Counted from the first letter of the stretch, positions 5,412 through 13,080 are shown. The stretch: 14,077 nt of DNA from JAZQHR01 sp045540815 (GCA_045540815.1 JAZQHY010000003.1:1-14077), one strand, 5' to 3'. Numbers and translations are program-made. Notes: a model not told the origin generated them from the sequence alone.

Positions 5412-7232
5412 ATGTGCGGTATAGTTGGTTATGTTGGAAAAAATCAGGCAAAAGATATCCTTATGACTGGACTTGAAAAGCTGGAATACAGGGGTTACGA
5501 TTCTGCAGGAGTGGCTGTATGCGAAAACGGAAGTATTAATATTGCCAAAGTAAAGGGACGAATATCTGATTTAAGAGAGTATTCTAAAAACATTTTGCTT
5601 GAAGGCAGTATTGGTATAGGACATACCAGATGGGCAACACATGGCGAGCCGTCAAAGGTGAACTCTCATCCGCATTTTAATAAGGAAAAAAGTATAGCCG
5701 TAGTCCATAACGGTATTATAGAAAATTATGAAACATTAAGAAGAAATCTTACTCAAAAAGGTTATGAATTTATCTCTCAGACGGATACCGAGGTGCTGCC
5801 GCATCTTATTGACTATTATTATAAAGGTGATCTTTTAGACGCAGTTATAAGTGCCTCAAAAAAGCTTGAAGGCAGTTTTGCGTTTTGCGTTATATGCATA
5901 TGTGAGCCTGACAGGATAGTAGCGGTAAGAAAGGATAGTCCGTTGATTATAGGTGTAGGTAACGATGAAAATTTTATTGCATCGGATGTTCCTGCCATTT
6001 TGTCAAAAACGCGAAATGTGTATTTTGTAGACGATATGGAATTTGCAGTGGTAAAAAAGGATAGTGTGGAAATATTTGATGCTCAAAAAACAAAAGTGGA
6101 GCATAAGCTTCATACGGTTACCTTTGATGCCCAAGCGGCAGAAAAAGGGGGATATGAGCATTTTATGCTGAAGGAAATTCACGAGCAGGCAACAGCGGTA
6201 AGAGATACAGTTTGCGGCAGATTAAATAACGATATGACTGTAAGCCTTGGTGAATTTACGTACGATGACCTTAAGGGCGTAAATCGCATCTCGATAGTGG
6301 CGTGCGGCACAGCTTACCACGCAGGGTTGGTCGGAAAATATTTAATAGAAAGGCTTGCCAGAATACCTGTATTTATAGAGCTTGCATCGGAATTCAGATA
6401 CAATAATCCTATTATAGACGAAAAAACTCTGGTTGTGGTTATAAGTCAGTCGGGTGAAACTGCTGATACACTTGCTGCACTGCGTCTTGCAAAGAGAAAG
6501 GGCGCAAAGGTGCTTGCCATTACAAACGTAGTAGGGAGTACAGTGTCACGAGAGGCAGATTTTGTATTTTATACCTATGCAGGACCTGAGATTGCAGTTG
6601 CGTCTACAAAGGCGTATACATCACAGCTTGCGGCAATGTATATTTTTGCGCTTTTTCTTGCAGATATGACAAAAACTACTTCTGATTGTGAACTTAATGA
6701 AATTAAAAAGGAACTTATTGCCTTGCCTGAAAAAGTTGAAAAGGTTTTTGGCGAGAGTGATTTCATTAAAAGTCTTGCAAAGAAAATATGCAACGAAAAC
6801 GATGTATTTTATTTAGGACGCGGACTTGATTATGCCGTTGCAATGGAAGGCTCTCTGAAGCTTAAGGAAATTTCGTATATCCATTCAGAAACATATGCAG
6901 GCGGAGAATTAAAGCACGGGCCTATAGCACTTATTGATGAAGGCACAGTTGTAATTGCCATAAGCACAAGTGCGAATTTAGCAAGTAAAATGGATAGTAA
7001 TATAAAAGAGGTAAAAGCCAGAGGCGCATACGTTTTGGGTGTCTTTCCTGATGGTTTTAAAGGATTTTCAGGTTCTTTTGATGATGTTTTGTATATCCCA
7101 ACCGCAAATGAACTTTTATATCCAATACTCTCGGTAATACCTCTTCAGCTTCTTGCTTATTATGTAGCAGTAGAAAAAAACTGCGACGTAGATAAACCAA
7201 GAAACCTCGCAAAGTCAGTAACAGTAGAATAG
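5412..7232 (+). CDS. glmS: Glutamine--fructose-6-phosphate aminotransferase (isomerizing)
   Basis: This 606-residue GlmS makes glucosamine-6-phosphate from fructose-6-phosphate and glutamine, the first step toward UDP-GlcNAc and peptidoglycan. The N-terminal glutaminase domain starts with the catalytic cysteine after Met (CGIVGYVG) and has TRWATHG near residue 73 and HNGIIENY near 98. Two SIS sugar-isomerase domains follow, with VACGTAYHAG and SQSGETADT (about 295 and 345) and LGRGLDYAVAMEGSLKLKEISYIHSE (from about 467). The C-terminal DKPRNLAKSVTVE tail carries the conserved lysine of the active site. GGGAGG is 4 nt before the ATG. No glmS ribozyme is present in the short upstream region. 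The gene ends at a strong hairpin shared with the small repressor gene. Confidence 0.97.
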   Translation: MCGIVGYVGKNQAKDILMTGLEKLEYRGYDSAGVAVCENGSINIAKVKGRISDLREYSKNILLEGSIGIGHTRWATHGEPSKVNSHPHFNKEKSIAVVHNGIIENYETLRRNLTQKGYEFISQTDTEVLPHLIDYYYKGDLLDAVISASKKLEGSFAFCVICICEPDRIVAVRKDSPLIIGVGNDENFIASDVPAILSKTRNVYFVDDMEFAVVKKDSVEIFDAQKTKVEHKLHTVTFDAQAAEKGGYEHFMLKEIHEQATAVRDTVCGRLNNDMTVSLGEFTYDDLKGVNRISIVACGTAYHAGLVGKYLIERLARIPVFIELASEFRYNNPIIDEKTLVVVISQSGETADTLAALRLAKRKGAKVLAITNVVGSTVSREADFVFYTYAGPEIAVASTKAYTSQLAAMYIFALFLADMTKTTSDCELNEIKKELIALPEKVEKVFGESDFIKSLAKKICNENDVFYLGRGLDYAVAMEGSLKLKEISYIHSETYAGGELKHGPIALIDEGTVVIAISTSANLASKMDSNIKEVKARGAYVLGVFPDGFKGFSGSFDDVLYIPTANELLYPILSVIPLQLLAYYVAVEKNCDVDKPRNLAKSVTVE

Positions 7233-7235
7233 TAA

Positions 7236-7264
7236 AAAAAGTCACCTTATAAAGGTGACTTTTT
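7236..7264. terminator. Two-way terminator after glmS
   Basis: A perfect 13-bp stem (AAAAAGTCACCTT at 7236-7248 and its complement at 7252-7264) with a 3-base loop starts three bases after the glmS stop. It is followed by TTTTT on the plus strand and by a T-run on the minus strand, so it can also stop the repressor transcript coming from the right. Confidence 0.92.
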
Positions 7265-7314
7265 ATTGTTAAGTAATCTGAATTTTTGTTGTATTAAGTG
7301 CAACTATAAAAGTT

Positions 7315-7521
7315 TTATTGTTGTATGTTTGGATTGTCAGTTCGTTCTAGCAAATAATCCAAGGATACTTTAAAGTAATCTGCTATTTTAATTAGTTCAC
7401 CTATTCCCGGTTCCCGTTCCCCTGTTTCATATCTGCTAATTGTGTTTTGGCTTGTGTTTAAATCAAGTGCTAATTTTAATTGCGAAATTCCTTTGGATTT
7501 TCTTAATTCCTTTAATCTCAT
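7315..7521 (-). CDS. Small Cro/C1-type (XRE) helix-turn-helix repressor
   Basis: This 68-residue protein is almost entirely an XRE helix-turn-helix domain. LKELRKSKGISQLKLALDL holds the first helices and NTSQNTISRYETGEREPGIGEL the recognition helix and following turn, then LIKIADYFKVSLDYLLERTD completes the five-helix bundle. There is no ligand or protease domain. AGAGGTG lies about 9 nt before the ATG. It faces away from the secreted leucine-rich-repeat gene, and the region between contains two copies of a 17-bp imperfect palindrome that overlap the likely plus-strand promoter. I infer that it represses itself and that neighbour. Confidence 0.88.
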   Translation of the reverse strand: MRLKELRKSKGISQLKLALDLNTSQNTISRYETGEREPGIGELIKIADYFKVSLDYLLERTDNPNIQQ

Positions 7522-7535
7522 TTAAATAACACCTC

Positions 7536-7564
7536 TTGACAATATTATCCCATAATGGTATATT
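7536..7564 (+). promoter_or_regulatory. Promoter of the leucine-rich-repeat gene
   Basis: TTGACA (7536-7541) is perfect and is followed after 17 bases by TATATT (7559-7564). The first operator copy sits in the spacer and covers the start of the -10 box. The start would be near 7571, which falls in the second operator copy. Confidence 0.6.
7546..7562. promoter_or_regulatory. Putative operator, copy 1
   Basis: TATCCC-N5-GGTATA is an imperfect palindrome. Allowing one C/T mismatch per half, it reads the same on both strands. It lies between the XRE repressor gene and the leucine-rich-repeat gene, overlaps the plus-strand promoter, and recurs unchanged 24 bases downstream. Confidence 0.6.
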
Positions 7565-7569
7565 TGTAA

Positions 7570-7586
7570 TATCCCGATTTGGTATA
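7570..7586. promoter_or_regulatory. Putative operator, copy 2
   Basis: This is the same TATCCC-N5-GGTATA element with a different 5-base centre (GATTT instead of ATAAT). The arms are identical to copy 1 and the centre-to-centre distance is 24 bp, a little over two helical turns. That allows two repressor dimers on nearly the same DNA face. Confidence 0.6.
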
Positions 7587-7645
7587 TTTTAAATGTACGG
7601 TTGTTCAAAAAGTCAATCAAATTTTATTCGCAGGAGGAATTAGAC

Positions 7646-8809
7646 ATGAGAAAACAACTTGCAAAAATATTGATTATATCATGTATGATGTTAAGTTTAT
7701 TTTTAGTGATGTTAGTTACTGCAGAAGCAGAAATACTATCAAGCGGTACGTGCGGTGATAATCTGACATGGACACTCGATAGTCAGGGTACACTTACAAT
7801 CAGCGGCACTGGCGATATGTGGGATTATAGTGGCTATGATACACCATGGTATTTCATGGATGAAAATTGTTCAGGATCAGTTAAGTCAGTTGTAATTGAA
7901 GAAGGTATTACTAGTATTGGAAACAGTGCATTTTATGGAGAAAGTGTTGAAACAGTAAATATGCCTGATAGTATAAAAAGGATAGGAAAATACGCTTTTG
8001 CTTATGGCGGCGGTAGATTATCAAGTGTAAACATACCATACGGCGTAACTAAAATAGAAGAAGGTACATTTCTTTATTCATCATTGAAAAGTGTAACAAT
8101 ACCTGATAGTGTAACTGAAATAGGTGATAGTGCTTTTGCTTTTTGTTTCCAGCTTAAAGATAATATCACAATACCTGATAGCGTGTCTGTAATAGGTGAT
8201 GGTGCTTTTTATGCCTGCGGAAGGGTAAAAAGTGTGACTATGCCTAAAAACGCAGAATATATAGGTGATAATGCGTTTGAAGATTGCGATTTTACAAGTT
8301 TTACGATACCTGATGGAGTGACAACGATAAAAGGAAATACTTTCCTAGGATGTGAAAATTTAAAAATCATATCTATACCGTCTAGTGTAACAACAATAGA
8401 AGATTTTGTGTTTGGTTGGGTTTTGGAGTTATCGGATATATATTATGGTGGCAGTGCGCAAGAGTGGAATGAACTTATCTCTGATGTGGATTTAGGCTAT
8501 AATGATTCGAATTTAACTATTCATTATAACTGCAAATATATGTCGAATATGACTAAAATAATGTGTAGCGATTCAAAAACAGTAGTGCACATAATTCCAT
8601 TTGATGAGTTTATTGGAAGTACAGTTGTTTTTGCCTTATATGAAGAGGGAATGCTTGTGGATGTTAAAACAGTAGAGTATTCTGGAGGAACAATAGAAAT
8701 TGTCGTTGATAAAAAATATGATGAAATAAAAATGATGGTGTGGAATGATTTATCAACGATTAGGCCTTTATGCAAAGCAGAAATTTTCAATGAGTTTGAT
8801 GGAGAGTAA
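7646..8809 (+). CDS. Secreted BspA-like leucine-rich-repeat protein
   Basis: This 387-residue exported protein has a signal peptide at residues 1-28 (KKQ-type basic start, hydrophobic ISCMMLSLFLVMLV core, cut probably after AEA). SGTCGDNLTWTLDSQGTLTISGTGDM (33-58) is the usual opening of BspA-type proteins. About eight LRR_5 repeats of 21-24 residues follow (80-260), each with the pattern SVTIPDSVTxIGDxAFxxC. They end with the DIYYGGSAQEWNEL cap, and a C-terminal domain (298-387) ends in YDEIKMMVWNDLSTIRPL. There is no LPXTG or membrane anchor. Such proteins in gut and oral bacteria bind host or bacterial surfaces, which is only a guess here. I chose ATG at 7646, 8 nt after AGGAGG; the longer frame adds 15 residues that would spoil the signal peptide. 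Confidence 0.88.
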   Translation: MRKQLAKILIISCMMLSLFLVMLVTAEAEILSSGTCGDNLTWTLDSQGTLTISGTGDMWDYSGYDTPWYFMDENCSGSVKSVVIEEGITSIGNSAFYGESVETVNMPDSIKRIGKYAFAYGGGRLSSVNIPYGVTKIEEGTFLYSSLKSVTIPDSVTEIGDSAFAFCFQLKDNITIPDSVSVIGDGAFYACGRVKSVTMPKNAEYIGDNAFEDCDFTSFTIPDGVTTIKGNTFLGCENLKIISIPSSVTTIEDFVFGWVLELSDIYYGGSAQEWNELISDVDLGYNDSNLTIHYNCKYMSNMTKIMCSDSKTVVHIIPFDEFIGSTVVFALYEEGMLVDVKTVEYSGGTIEIVVDKKYDEIKMMVWNDLSTIRPLCKAEIFNEFDGE

Positions 8810-8828
8810 TTTGTTTTATTTGAAATAC

Positions 8829-8859
8829 AAAAGGGGAAGAACTTAAGTTCTTCGCTTTT
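8829..8859. terminator. Two-way terminator between the LRR gene and spoIIR
   Basis: The core is the perfect palindrome GAAGAAC-TTAA-GTTCTTC (8836-8853), extended by AAAAG/CTTTT with a small bulge. T-runs follow on both strands (CTTTTTGTC on plus, CCCCTTTTG on minus). It separates two converging genes. Confidence 0.85.
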
Positions 8860-8862
8860 TGT

Positions 8863-9498
8863 CTATTTCTTCGCAATTTTCTTTATAGCCTGTTTTCCGT
8901 TTTGCCATATTTCGTATGCTTTAAATTTAAACTCCACAGGGAATTCGTCGGATTTGGTTATCATTTCATAGGTTTCATCACCAAGTGATGATTTTAGATA
9001 CTCTTCCGATTCATCAGGCACCTCCACGCACGAACCGTCCACAAAGCAGAGTGGGGGAAACATAACGCACCACCAGTTTTTGCCGTCTGCTTTTCCTATC
9101 TCTACTTTTAGCGCTTCATATGAGCCTGCAGGAAGTGTGACGTCGCCATAACTCTTGGTTGGAAAATCACTTTGTCCAAGACTTGCCTTTACATCATAAT
9201 CATAACCGTTTGTTTCTATAACATTTTTTGCGCATTTTTCTATTTGTTCGAGATTTTTCTCAATCTCCGCACGTGAATAATCTATTCCTTCATACGTGTC
9301 AAGCGAGCTTCCGAATTCCTCAAGTATAGCATCGCGTACCTTAAGCTTTAATGCTTGGTCGTGCTCGCGGTCACTGTTTGCTATGACGTGAAGCCTTATC
9401 ACGCTGTCGGCAAGAGCCGTTTCTATAGACTGATTGTAGTTAGTTATAAATGCGGTGCATAAAATTCCAATAAAAAAGGCCAATACTGCTTTTTTCAT
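8863..9498 (-). CDS. spoIIR: Stage II sporulation protein R
   Basis: This 211-residue SpoIIR is, in Bacillus, made in the forespore and sent across the septum to trigger SpoIIGA processing of pro-sigma-E in the mother cell. The hallmark is VIRLHVIANSDREHDQALKLKVRDAIL (residues 33-59), followed by the KNWWCVMFPPLCFVDGS segment (about 140-156). An N-terminal hydrophobic stretch (residues 3-20) acts as signal or anchor. I chose ATG at 9498 with AGGAGG 6 nt upstream; six extra residues in the longer frame overlap the ribosome site. It lies downstream of ispE with 75 nt between, where a weak forespore-type promoter could sit but is not convincing. It ends at the terminator at 8829-8859. Confidence 0.93.
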   Translation of the reverse strand: MKKAVLAFFIGILCTAFITNYNQSIETALADSVIRLHVIANSDREHDQALKLKVRDAILEEFGSSLDTYEGIDYSRAEIEKNLEQIEKCAKNVIETNGYDYDVKASLGQSDFPTKSYGDVTLPAGSYEALKVEIGKADGKNWWCVMFPPLCFVDGSCVEVPDESEEYLKSSLGDETYEMITKSDEFPVEFKFKAYEIWQNGKQAIKKIAKK

Positions 9499-9573
9499 AC
9501 TATACCTCCTTGACACAAATTTTTAGCATGTCAATTATGTTTGTATAAAAAGTATTGGCATCATTTCATTTAT

Positions 9574-10422
9574 TTATACATTATAAGAGTTTATTAGGAA
9601 AACTTCATTAAATTTGGTTTTGAAGAAATCAAGCGCTTTTTTTGCAGAATTTTCATTTTCAAAAAAACCAAACACACTTGGTCCGCTTCCGCTCATCATA
9701 GAAATAGTAGCACCTTCATCAAGCATTTTGCGCTTTATTTCGTTTATAATAGGATGCTTTTTCACGGTAACACTTTCTAGTATATTTCCCATTACACTAG
9801 GTAAATCGGAAATCATTTGGCTATTTATAAGCTTAGCCGCAGCATCTATGTCAGGGTGAATAGCGGTTTTTAAGTCAAGATTTTCATATACCCATTTAGT
9901 ACTTACATCAATTGGCGGTTTTACCAAAAGAATGTTTTCTATTTTCGGTGCAGGAAGTTTTGTCAGCTTTTCGCCTATGCCCTCCGAAATAGCAGTTCCC
10001 TGCATAATGCAAAATGGCACATCAGCGCCAAGACGAGCGCCCATTTCCATAAGCTTGCTTTCGGTATATTTTTTGCAAAACATATCATTTAACGCTATTA
10101 ATACCGCAGCTGCATCAGTGCTTCCGCCTGCAAGACCTGCCGCTACGGGGATGCGTTTTTCTATATGAATAGTCACTCCGATTTTTTCTTCTGCTTCATC
10201 TAAGAATAGCTTTGCCGCCTTGTAGGCGATGTTTCTTTCGTCAAGCGGAATATTGTCTTTGTTGGAAGTTATGATTATTTTACCGAGATTGTTTAGTTCA
10301 ACCTTGAGCGTGTCAAACAGAGATATCGACTGCATAATCATCTTTACATCGTGATAGCCGTCATCTCTTCTTCTTAAAACATCTAACGATATATTTATCT
10401 TTGCAGGCGCATTAATCTTCAT
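9574..10422 (-). CDS. ispE: 4-diphosphocytidyl-2-C-methyl-D-erythritol kinase
   Basis: This 282-residue GHMP-family kinase phosphorylates the 2-hydroxyl of CDP-methylerythritol in the MEP pathway to isopentenyl diphosphate. The three GHMP motifs are present: PAKINISL (6-13, catalytic K8), the ATP loop IPVAAGLAGGSTDAAAVL (91-108), and MSGSGPSVFGFF near residue 240. LGADVPF (131-137) holds the catalytic aspartate. I chose ATG at 10422, giving the family-typical N-terminus MKINAPAKIN; only a weak ribosome site (GTGG) is seen, and the start lies 11 nt inside the end of the upstream divIVA-like gene. Translation is therefore probably coupled. No terminator separates it from spoIIR. Confidence 0.95.
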   Translation of the reverse strand: MKINAPAKINISLDVLRRRDDGYHDVKMIMQSISLFDTLKVELNNLGKIIITSNKDNIPLDERNIAYKAAKLFLDEAEEKIGVTIHIEKRIPVAAGLAGGSTDAAAVLIALNDMFCKKYTESKLMEMGARLGADVPFCIMQGTAISEGIGEKLTKLPAPKIENILLVKPPIDVSTKWVYENLDLKTAIHPDIDAAAKLINSQMISDLPSVMGNILESVTVKKHPIINEIKRKMLDEGATISMMSGSGPSVFGFFENENSAKKALDFFKTKFNEVFLINSYNV

Positions 10423-10840
10423 TTTTGCTACCACTTTTAACAAGACCGTCTATAAGGTCCTTGTAATCGTTTATAAATCCAAGTGTCTTTGACTTGAGTG
10501 CTACAAGTTCCTCTTTTGCGTTAGATATTTTCTGTAATGTGTTTTCAAGCTCAACATCTGCCTGGAGTCTTATTCTGTTTGCGTCGATGTTTGCCTCATC
10601 GGTAATTTTTTTAGCTTCGTTTTTAGCAGATATAAGTATGTTAGCAATGCTTTCCTTTTCGTCTTTTAACACCTTAAGTTCATTTTTAAGGTTTTTTATT
10701 TCAGATTCAAGCTCAGATATTTTTTTATCTTTGTCATCTAAAATTTTGCTGAAATTTCCTGAAAGCGTTTCTATGTATCCTGCAACCTTTTTTGCATTGT
10801 ATCCGAACACACCTTTTTTAAGTTTTACTTCGTTTTCCAT
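10412..10840 (-). CDS. DivIVA-domain coiled-coil protein
   Basis: This 142-residue protein opens with KKGVFGYNAKKVAGYIETL (8-26), which fits the DivIVA/GpsB N-terminal pattern (G[YF]xxxxVxxYI) that binds curved membrane or division proteins. A long coiled coil rich in K, E and L follows (about 30-125), with the SAKNEAKKITDEANIDANRI heptad region typical of DivIVA. It is shorter than classical DivIVA. The C-terminus overlaps the ispE start by 11 nt. GGAG lies 9 nt before the ATG. It probably acts at the cell pole or septum, but pairing with ispE gives no further clue to its job. Coiled-coil proteins are easy to over-assign, so the family call rests on the N-terminal motif. Confidence 0.75.
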   Translation of the reverse strand: MENEVKLKKGVFGYNAKKVAGYIETLSGNFSKILDDKDKKISELESEIKNLKNELKVLKDEKESIANILISAKNEAKKITDEANIDANRIRLQADVELENTLQKISNAKEELVALKSKTLGFINDYKDLIDGLVKSGSKNED

Positions 10841-10883
10841 AATTAAATCTCCGTACGTAATTTTATTAGCATATTATAAGAAA

Positions 10884-10912
10884 ATTTTATAATTAAAATC
10901 GAATAATGTCAA
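10884..10912 (-). promoter_or_regulatory. Sigma-A promoter for the divIVA-ispE-spoIIR cluster
   Basis: On the minus strand TTGACA (10912-10907) is followed after 17 bases by TAAAAT (10889-10884). The start would be near 10877, 37 nt before the divIVA-like ATG. Confidence 0.65.
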
Positions 10913-10948
10913 CCTTTTTTTCAATTTGATTAAAATTTAACAGTTTGC

Positions 10949-10977
10949 TTGAAATTAAAAATTATATGTGTTACAAT
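10949..10977 (+). promoter_or_regulatory. Sigma-A promoter for the ECF sigma gene
   Basis: TTGAAA (10949-10954) is followed after 17 bases by TACAAT (10972-10977). The start would be near 10984, giving a leader of about 64 nt. No ECF-type promoter with correct spacing is seen here, so the sigma gene itself looks sigma-A driven. Confidence 0.55.
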
Positions 10978-11047
10978 GTAATGAAAGATTTTATAATGGG
11001 TGGATATAGCGTCCATATTGATATTATGATGAAAAGGAGGGATTGAT

Positions 11048-11611
11048 ATGGATATAAGCACACAACAAACGCTTGTAAAAAAAATATTGAAAAATGGAAG
11101 TATCAATTCCTTTGAGCTTTTGGTTTCTGAGCATACAGAGCATATGTACAGAATAGCATACAGAGTATTCGGCAACCCTCACGATGCATCAGATATGACG
11201 CAGGAAGCACTTTTGAAAGCGTATAAGTCGCTTGAAAATTTTAAGTTTGATTCAAAATTTTCTACCTGGCTTTACCGCATAACTATGAATACCTGCATAG
11301 ACGAGTACAGACGCAGAAGCAAGAGAATCTCTGACGTGAGTATAGATTCAGTATATGAAGAGGATTTCGGGGTATCAAGCTCTCCGCAGGATATTCTTGA
11401 ACGAAACGAAATGGCGCTTATGGTGCGCGAGGCTATAGACAGGCTTAGCGAGGAACACAAAAGAGTGGTGTTGCTTCGTGATATTGAGGGAATGTCATAC
11501 GCACAGATTGCTGAGATAGAAGGCATTTCCGAAGGAACGGTTAAGTCCCGAATAAGCAGAGCTCGCACAGAGCTTAGGAAAATGCTTGAGAAAAAAAGAG
11601 ATTTATTTTAA
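11048..11611 (+). CDS. ECF-family RNA polymerase sigma factor
   Basis: This 187-residue extracytoplasmic-function sigma factor has region 2 at about 20-90 (FELLVSEHTEHMYRIAYRVFGNPHDASDMTQEALLKAYKSL, then FSTWLYRITMNTCIDEYRRR) and region 4 at about 125-180 (IDRLSEEHKRVVLLRDIEGMSYAQIAEIEGISEGTVKSRISRARTEL, with the helix-turn-helix). It has no region 1 or 3, as expected. The sequence is closest in style to the Bacillus SigW/SigM group used in envelope stress. AGGAGGG lies 6 nt before the ATG. The gene for its likely anti-sigma factor follows after 71 nt, with a matching ECF promoter in the gap. Confidence 0.94.
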   Translation: MDISTQQTLVKKILKNGSINSFELLVSEHTEHMYRIAYRVFGNPHDASDMTQEALLKAYKSLENFKFDSKFSTWLYRITMNTCIDEYRRRSKRISDVSIDSVYEEDFGVSSSPQDILERNEMALMVREAIDRLSEEHKRVVLLRDIEGMSYAQIAEIEGISEGTVKSRISRARTELRKMLEKKRDLF

Positions 11612-11619
11612 AAAACTAT

Positions 11620-11644
11620 GGAACTTTTTTAAAAAAGTATCGTC
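11620..11644 (+). promoter_or_regulatory. Putative ECF-type promoter before the anti-sigma gene
   Basis: GGAAC (11620-11624) and CGTC (11641-11644) are separated by exactly 16 bases, matching the usual ECF sigma pattern (GGAAC or TGAAAC, N16-17, CGTC). The spacer is dominated by a perfect AT palindrome ACTTTTTTAAAAAAGT (11623-11638). It lies just after the sigma gene stop, so the sigma factor could boost its own inhibitor. Confidence 0.6.
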
Positions 11645-11682
11645 TAAAATATTAGAAAACGAAGAAAGGGGGAACTTAGAAT

Positions 11683-13041
11683 ATGTCATATAACTGTGAA
11701 AAAGCACAGGAAAATATATCAGCTTATGTAGACGGAGAACTTGGCACTATAGAGAGTATAAGATTAAAATTACATACACTAAAGTGTGAAAAATGCCGTG
11801 AGGATTTAAATTTTGAAAAAGATTTAGTACGTACTATGTCGTCAGAAACTTTCTTTTTGCCACATGATTTTTCTGAAAGCCTTCACAGAAAGCTTGAAGA
11901 GGAATATACTAAGAACCCTGTAAAGCGTAAAGTTAGAGCTGAGTTTAAAAACACTTTACCAAGTCTTTCTTCTAAAATTTTTATATGGATAAACGAAAAG
12001 AAATCATATGTTGCAGCTTGTGCGTGCCTTGCTATATTTGTATTTGCACTTTCTGTATATCAGCTTAGTGGAAATGAAAATATAGCTCAGGAGGATACAT
12101 TGCAAACCCAAGTGGTGCAATATCCAAAGGGTATGGCAAGAGTAGCGGATATGAGCGATATCACAGAAGAGAATATATCTTCTCAGGAGATTGCAGGTGT
12201 AAATCAAAACGTATTTGATAAGTTTAGAAATAAATATATGACAAAGAAGTTCGTTGCGAATTTCAGTGTTGTAAATGATACAGTCGGATATTCCACAACG
12301 CATAACAGGGGTATAACGTCAATTATGCGTACTATAAAGGATGTAGTTACTGATGCTATAAGCGGGAAAAATGTAAACACCGCATCGCTTCCAAGGGTAA
12401 ATACAAGTATTACATCTATAGCATATTCAAGACCTACTACAGCTTCTTCAAAGGTAGCGGTCGACCTTAGGGAAAAAATTCCTGTTAATGTACCTGATGA
12501 AAGTATGTACGGGCTTCTTATGGTAGATAAGAATACATCTAATTCAAATGTAAGTGTAGCTTCCGAAGGAAATTATGACCTTAGAAAAAATGCAAATGGA
12601 AAAGAAGCATATAATCCCGAAAGTGGAAAGGGTGCTTTTGGATATTCAGATATAGTTGATTATTCAGGATATTCTCCTTCTTCATTATCGGTTAAGAGTG
12701 CTACTTTTACTGCAGATATTGCAAATCATTCTGCTATAAAAGATATTCTTTATGAGTATAAAAACAGCATAGAGATTATGGAAACTAATTCAAATATCAC
12801 TATATCTGTTGATGGCGTGAATTTCGAAGTCATTGTGTCGCGATTTAAAATGAGCAACTTGTGTACAATTAATCAAACTCAGGGCCGTGACTATACTATG
12901 TCGTATAACAACCTTGTAAAAAAACAGTCAAGCCTTATGAAAGATACAAATAAGTATAATGAACTTTTGGAAATTACCGAGGAAATAGAAAAGCTTTTAT
13001 CAAAGCTCGGTGAAAATACAATTAAAATTAATTTCGAGTAA
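11683..13041 (+). CDS. Zinc-finger (zf-HC2) membrane anti-sigma factor
   Basis: This 452-residue protein begins with a zf-HC2 anti-sigma domain: C5, then H31-x3-C35-x2-C38, the HCC signature of zinc-binding anti-sigma factors. A single membrane segment follows (about residues 108-128, SYVAACACLAIFVFALSVYQL). The rest (about 130-452) would lie outside the membrane. It contains a Ser/Asn-rich low-complexity part (about 140-320), a compact domain around 345-410 and a final coiled coil (about 412-445). The outer part is longer than in most simple anti-sigma factors, and I do not recognise it. AAAGGGGG is 10 nt before the ATG. Position after the ECF sigma gene supports pairing with it. It ends at a hairpin shared with the yihY-family gene. 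Confidence 0.85.
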   Translation: MSYNCEKAQENISAYVDGELGTIESIRLKLHTLKCEKCREDLNFEKDLVRTMSSETFFLPHDFSESLHRKLEEEYTKNPVKRKVRAEFKNTLPSLSSKIFIWINEKKSYVAACACLAIFVFALSVYQLSGNENIAQEDTLQTQVVQYPKGMARVADMSDITEENISSQEIAGVNQNVFDKFRNKYMTKKFVANFSVVNDTVGYSTTHNRGITSIMRTIKDVVTDAISGKNVNTASLPRVNTSITSIAYSRPTTASSKVAVDLREKIPVNVPDESMYGLLMVDKNTSNSNVSVASEGNYDLRKNANGKEAYNPESGKGAFGYSDIVDYSGYSPSSLSVKSATFTADIANHSAIKDILYEYKNSIEIMETNSNITISVDGVNFEVIVSRFKMSNLCTINQTQGRDYTMSYNNLVKKQSSLMKDTNKYNELLEITEEIEKLLSKLGENTIKINFE

Positions 13042-13045
13042 AAAA

Positions 13046-13071
13046 TAACTCAGAGGGTAACCTCTGAGTTA
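13046..13071. terminator. Two-way terminator with a GUAA tetraloop
   Basis: An 11-bp perfect stem TAACTCAGAGG/CCTCTGAGTTA (13046-13056 and 13061-13071) is closed by GTAA, a GNRA-type loop. The minus-strand side has the stronger T-run (TTATTTTTTA), the plus side ATCTTGTTTTT. It separates the converging anti-sigma and yihY-family genes. Confidence 0.85.
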
Positions 13072-13080
13072 ATCTTGTTT

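Noticed and set aside
9499..9573. Forespore (sigma-F/G) promoter for spoIIR
   Set aside because: A TTATA and a GCTAAAAATT can be lined up about 15 bases apart, but the match lacks the GG of the -10 and is too weak in AT-rich DNA.
10494..10892. Plus-strand open frame of 132 codons opposite the divIVA-like gene
   Set aside because: It is the antisense shadow of a coiled-coil gene; the Ser/Phe-rich low-complexity product and lack of a ribosome site argue against it.
10981..11013. ECF-type autoregulatory promoter upstream of the sigma gene (TGAAAG ... CGTC)
   Set aside because: The spacing is 23 bases or so, against the usual 16-17, and the -35 is imperfect.
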